Shown here: in pieces, positions 62,230 to 64,000 of the stretch
Numbering within the stretch: position 1 is the stretch's first letter
Layout of the letters: each line of letters opens with the position of its first letter
Assembly (NCBI RefSeq): GCF_009184865.1
Contig: NZ_CP045096.1
Coordinates: 3,968,001 to 4,032,000 of the forward strand
From: Streptomyces phaeolivaceus
GTDB taxonomy: Bacteria; Actinomycetota; Actinomycetes; Streptomycetales; Streptomycetaceae
Length of the DNA: 64,000 bases
Direction of reading: 5' to 3'
The notes under the pieces: generated by a model
What the model was told of the DNA's origin: nothing
Seen by the model: the letters and a program-made list of their open reading frames with translations, nothing else
Databases searched by the model: none
Translations under genes and position numbers: made by a program

Positions 62230-62604
62230 ATGGCCAACACCGAGACCGCGTTGAAAGAGGCCCTCGCGTCCATCGAGGGCGCGACCGGCGCCGCCCTGGT
62301 CGACTACACCAGCGGCATGGCACTGGGCACGATCGGCGGCAGCAAGGGGTTCGACCTCAATGTCGCCGCCGCCGGAAACACCGACGTCGTCCGAGCCAAG
62401 CTGCGCACCATGGAACACCTCGGCCTCAAGGGCGAGATCGAGGACATCCTGATCACCCTGTCCGACGCGTACCACCTGATCCGGCTGCTCACCGGCCGCG
62501 GCGGCAACGGCCTCTTCATCTATCTGGTCCTCGACGCCAAACGGGCCAACCTGGCGATGGCCAGGCACCAGTTGAGGCGGATCGAGGCGGAGCTGGAGGT
62601 CTGA
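62230..62604 (+). CDS. Roadblock/LC7-like protein 3
   Basis: The 124-residue protein begins TALKEALASIEGATGAALVDYTSGMALGTIGG and ends FIYLVLDAKRANLAMARHQLRRIEAELEV, the pattern of small roadblock-type proteins. It is clearly a paralogue of protein 1. GAAAGGACAC precedes ATG 62230. It is the last gene of the cluster; no Ras-like GTPase or DUF742 gene follows, in contrast with Streptomyces conservons. Confidence 0.8.
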   Translation: MANTETALKEALASIEGATGAALVDYTSGMALGTIGGSKGFDLNVAAAGNTDVVRAKLRTMEHLGLKGEIEDILITLSDAYHLIRLLTGRGGNGLFIYLVLDAKRANLAMARHQLRRIEAELEV

Positions 62605-62697
62605 CCCACCCGGCACCGGGCTCCGGCGGCACACCCCACCCGGGGAGCGCCGCCGGAGCCCTCCGCTACCGTGTCCGCCCTGAACCGAGAGACGAGG

Positions 62698-63441
62698 GTG
62701 ACGGTGGGAAGAGCGGTACGGGGGACGGTACTGGCGCAGCTGGCTCTGCTGGCTCTGCTGGCCGGGGTGCTGACGGGGTGCTCGGAGCCGGCGGAGGACG
62801 GCGGCGCGAAGCCGTCGGCGAGCGCCGCGGAGGGGGCGGGGACCGACGCGACGACCGAAGCGACGACCGAAGCGAAGGACGGCGGGAAGGACGCGGCCCG
62901 GAGCGGTGGCAGCGTCGGCGCGGCCGGTTCCGCCTGCGAACTCCCGGTCACCTTCGACACGGCCGAGAAGTGGCGGCCGGAGGCCGTCGAGACCGAGGCG
63001 CCCGGCGGCAGCGGCGGGTCCGAGGAGGACGACCTCGCCGCCGAGCTGGCCGAAGGGCTGCTCCGCCAGGGCCCGTTCACCGCCGCGTGCGAGATCGACG
63101 CCAAGCCGGCCGGGAACATCGGCTTCCTCCGTGTCTGGACCGGCGAGGCCGGTGCGAAGGCCGACGACGCGCAGGCGCTGCTGAAGGAGTTCGTGGCGGC
63201 CGAGGGCGGCACCAGCGAGGCGAAGTACAGCGCGTTCACCTCGGACTCCGATGTCTCCGGCAGCGAGGTCGCGTACCTCTACACCAGCGAGGCCCTGGAC
63301 GAGACCAAGAAGGAGCGGGCCTTCGTCACGGTCACCCCGGACGGGCCCGTGGTCGTCCACCTCGGCGGCCTCGACACCGAGGAACACGAGCAGATGCTCC
63401 CGGCGTACGAGCTGGCCAAGCGGACCCTGAAGACCGGCTGA
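62698..63441 (+). CDS. Secreted lipoprotein, unknown function
   Basis: From GTG 62698 the product has 247 residues. Other in-frame GTG codons at 62671 and 62704 make the start uncertain. A hydrophobic signal ends in a lipobox (LAGVLTGC), so the Cys is lipidated. An Ala/Gly/Thr/Glu-rich linker leads to a folded domain of about 170 residues with one Cys pair (ACELPVTFD, AACEID), ending EQMLPAYELAKRTLKTG. The domain resembles other Streptomyces lipoproteins of unknown role. Confidence 0.8.
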   Translation: MTVGRAVRGTVLAQLALLALLAGVLTGCSEPAEDGGAKPSASAAEGAGTDATTEATTEAKDGGKDAARSGGSVGAAGSACELPVTFDTAEKWRPEAVETEAPGGSGGSEEDDLAAELAEGLLRQGPFTAACEIDAKPAGNIGFLRVWTGEAGAKADDAQALLKEFVAAEGGTSEAKYSAFTSDSDVSGSEVAYLYTSEALDETKKERAFVTVTPDGPVVVHLGGLDTEEHEQMLPAYELAKRTLKTG

Positions 63442-63446
63442 GCCCC

Positions 63447-63510
63447 GCCCGAACACCGCCGGAGCCGCGCCCGAACACCACCGGAGCCGCGCCCGGACAC
63501 CACCGGAGCA
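63447..63510. repeat. Three 22-bp tandem repeats after the lipoprotein gene
   Basis: GCCCGAACACCGCCGGAGCC-type units start at 63447, 63469 and 63491 with few differences. A second set of short ACCGTCGGACAACC-like repeats lies at 63620-63658, upstream of the permease. Confidence 0.8.
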
Positions 63511-63672
63511 CCGAACCGCCGACCGCCCCGTGCACCGCTCGACCCCCATCCGATAGCTCCGAGAACCGGTTGCGAACGCATCCATCGTCCGCGACCGGGC
63601 AGGACTCCCCCGGACAGATCACCGTCGGACAACCGTCGGGCCACCGTCGGACAACCGACCGGGGGAGGTTCT

Positions 63673-64000
63673 TTGTCCACCACCGAAAGCACCGCCGCGA
63701 CACCGGCACCCGCCGAGGAGGGCGGCCTCAAGCGGGTGCTCGGCCCGAGACTGCTGATCCTCTTCGTGGTCGGCGACATCCTCGGCACCGGCATCTACGC
63801 GACCACGGGCAAGGTCGCCGGAAAGGTCGGCGGAGCCCTCAGGCTCCCCTTCGTCATCGGTTTCGTGGTGGCGATCCTGACGGCGGCCTCGTACGTCGAG
63901 CTCGTCGGCAAGTACCCGAAGGCGGCCGGGGCGGCCCTCTACACGCAGAAGGCCTTCAAGCTGCCCTTCCTGACGTTCATCGTCGCCTTCATGGTGATGT
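63673..64000 (+). CDS. APC-family amino acid permease (cut by window edge)
   Basis: TTG 63673 with GGGGGAGG just upstream opens a frame that reaches the right edge (109 residues visible). The start of an amino acid-polyamine-organocation permease is seen: KRVLGPRLLILFVVGDILGTGIYA, with the GTGIY substrate loop of helix 1, then KVGGALRLPFVIGFVVAILTAASYVELVGKYPKAAGAALYTQKAF, matching helix 2 and the following conserved region. Substrate not predictable from this part. Confidence 0.88.
   Translation, partial: MSTTESTAATPAPAEEGGLKRVLGPRLLILFVVGDILGTGIYATTGKVAGKVGGALRLPFVIGFVVAILTAASYVELVGKYPKAAGAALYTQKAFKLPFLTFIVAFMVM

Overview
The window is a high-GC actinobacterial chromosome segment, almost certainly Streptomyces. 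The evidence is the very strong GC bias at third codon positions, frequent GTG and TTG starts, a WhiB developmental regulator, long Gly/Ser/Pro-rich surface proteins, and gene order. The order whiB - cofD - fbiB - sugar-1-phosphate nucleotidyltransferase - LCP genes - acyl-CoA dehydrogenase - purE/purK - gtrA parallels the Mycobacterium tuberculosis whiB2/fbiA/fbiB ... fadE25/purE/purK block, so most of the left two thirds is old vertically inherited backbone.

Layout. 1-2.2 kb: end-clipped membrane glycosyltransferase and whiB. 2.8-10.7 kb: cysteine dioxygenase, coenzyme F420 genes cofD and fbiB, a DNA glycosylase, a sugar nucleotidyltransferase, a secreted PGRP amidase and a TIGR03089-type protein. 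10.9-20.2 kb: five LytR-CpsA-Psr (LCP) proteins and one family 2 glycosyltransferase, a cell-wall glycopolymer attachment cluster. 20.3 kb: cytosolic Cys-rich copper storage protein.

20.83-30.25 kb: a 9.4-kb integrated element sits in the 3' end of the acyl-CoA dehydrogenase gene. It has a 15-bp direct-repeat core at both ends, a tyrosine integrase next to the right end, a 55-aa excisionase-like protein, a DUF3987-like ATPase, and a phage scaffold-like protein followed by a P22/HK97-type major capsid protein. It also has a zinc-finger protein and a DUF6879 / XRE-DUF5753 / DUF397 regulatory block. I see no portal, terminase, tail or lysis gene. It looks like a minimal capsid-encoding phage satellite and is the most interesting object here. 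The element carries a synonymously recoded copy of the last 17 codons of its target gene, including the catalytic Glu codon, so the host enzyme is kept intact.

31.5-44.3 kb: UDP-glucose dehydrogenase, CGNR regulator, VOC protein, a pair of M19 dipeptidase paralogues (one apparently catalytically dead), purE/purK, GtrA, a two-component system and a POT peptide transporter. 44.3-52.1 kb: a membrane protein and an LPXTG surface protein, an anti-sigma/anti-anti-sigma/sigma group (prsI/arsI/sigI type), and a very long sigma-like, zinc-finger, transmembrane, ricin-lectin fusion. 52.1-58.0 kb: a translationally coupled histidine-utilisation operon (hutU, M20 amidohydrolase, hutF, hutI) with a candidate operator. 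58.2-62.6 kb: a PLP decarboxylase-fold enzyme and a roadblock cluster of three small roadblock-like proteins around a DUF4388-like protein, without a GTPase. The window ends with a lipoprotein and a clipped APC permease.

Intergenic DNA carries many strong hairpin terminators and two families of dispersed GC-rich repeats; another palindromic repeat is inserted in frame inside hutI. Functions are from sequence recognition alone; no database search was run.
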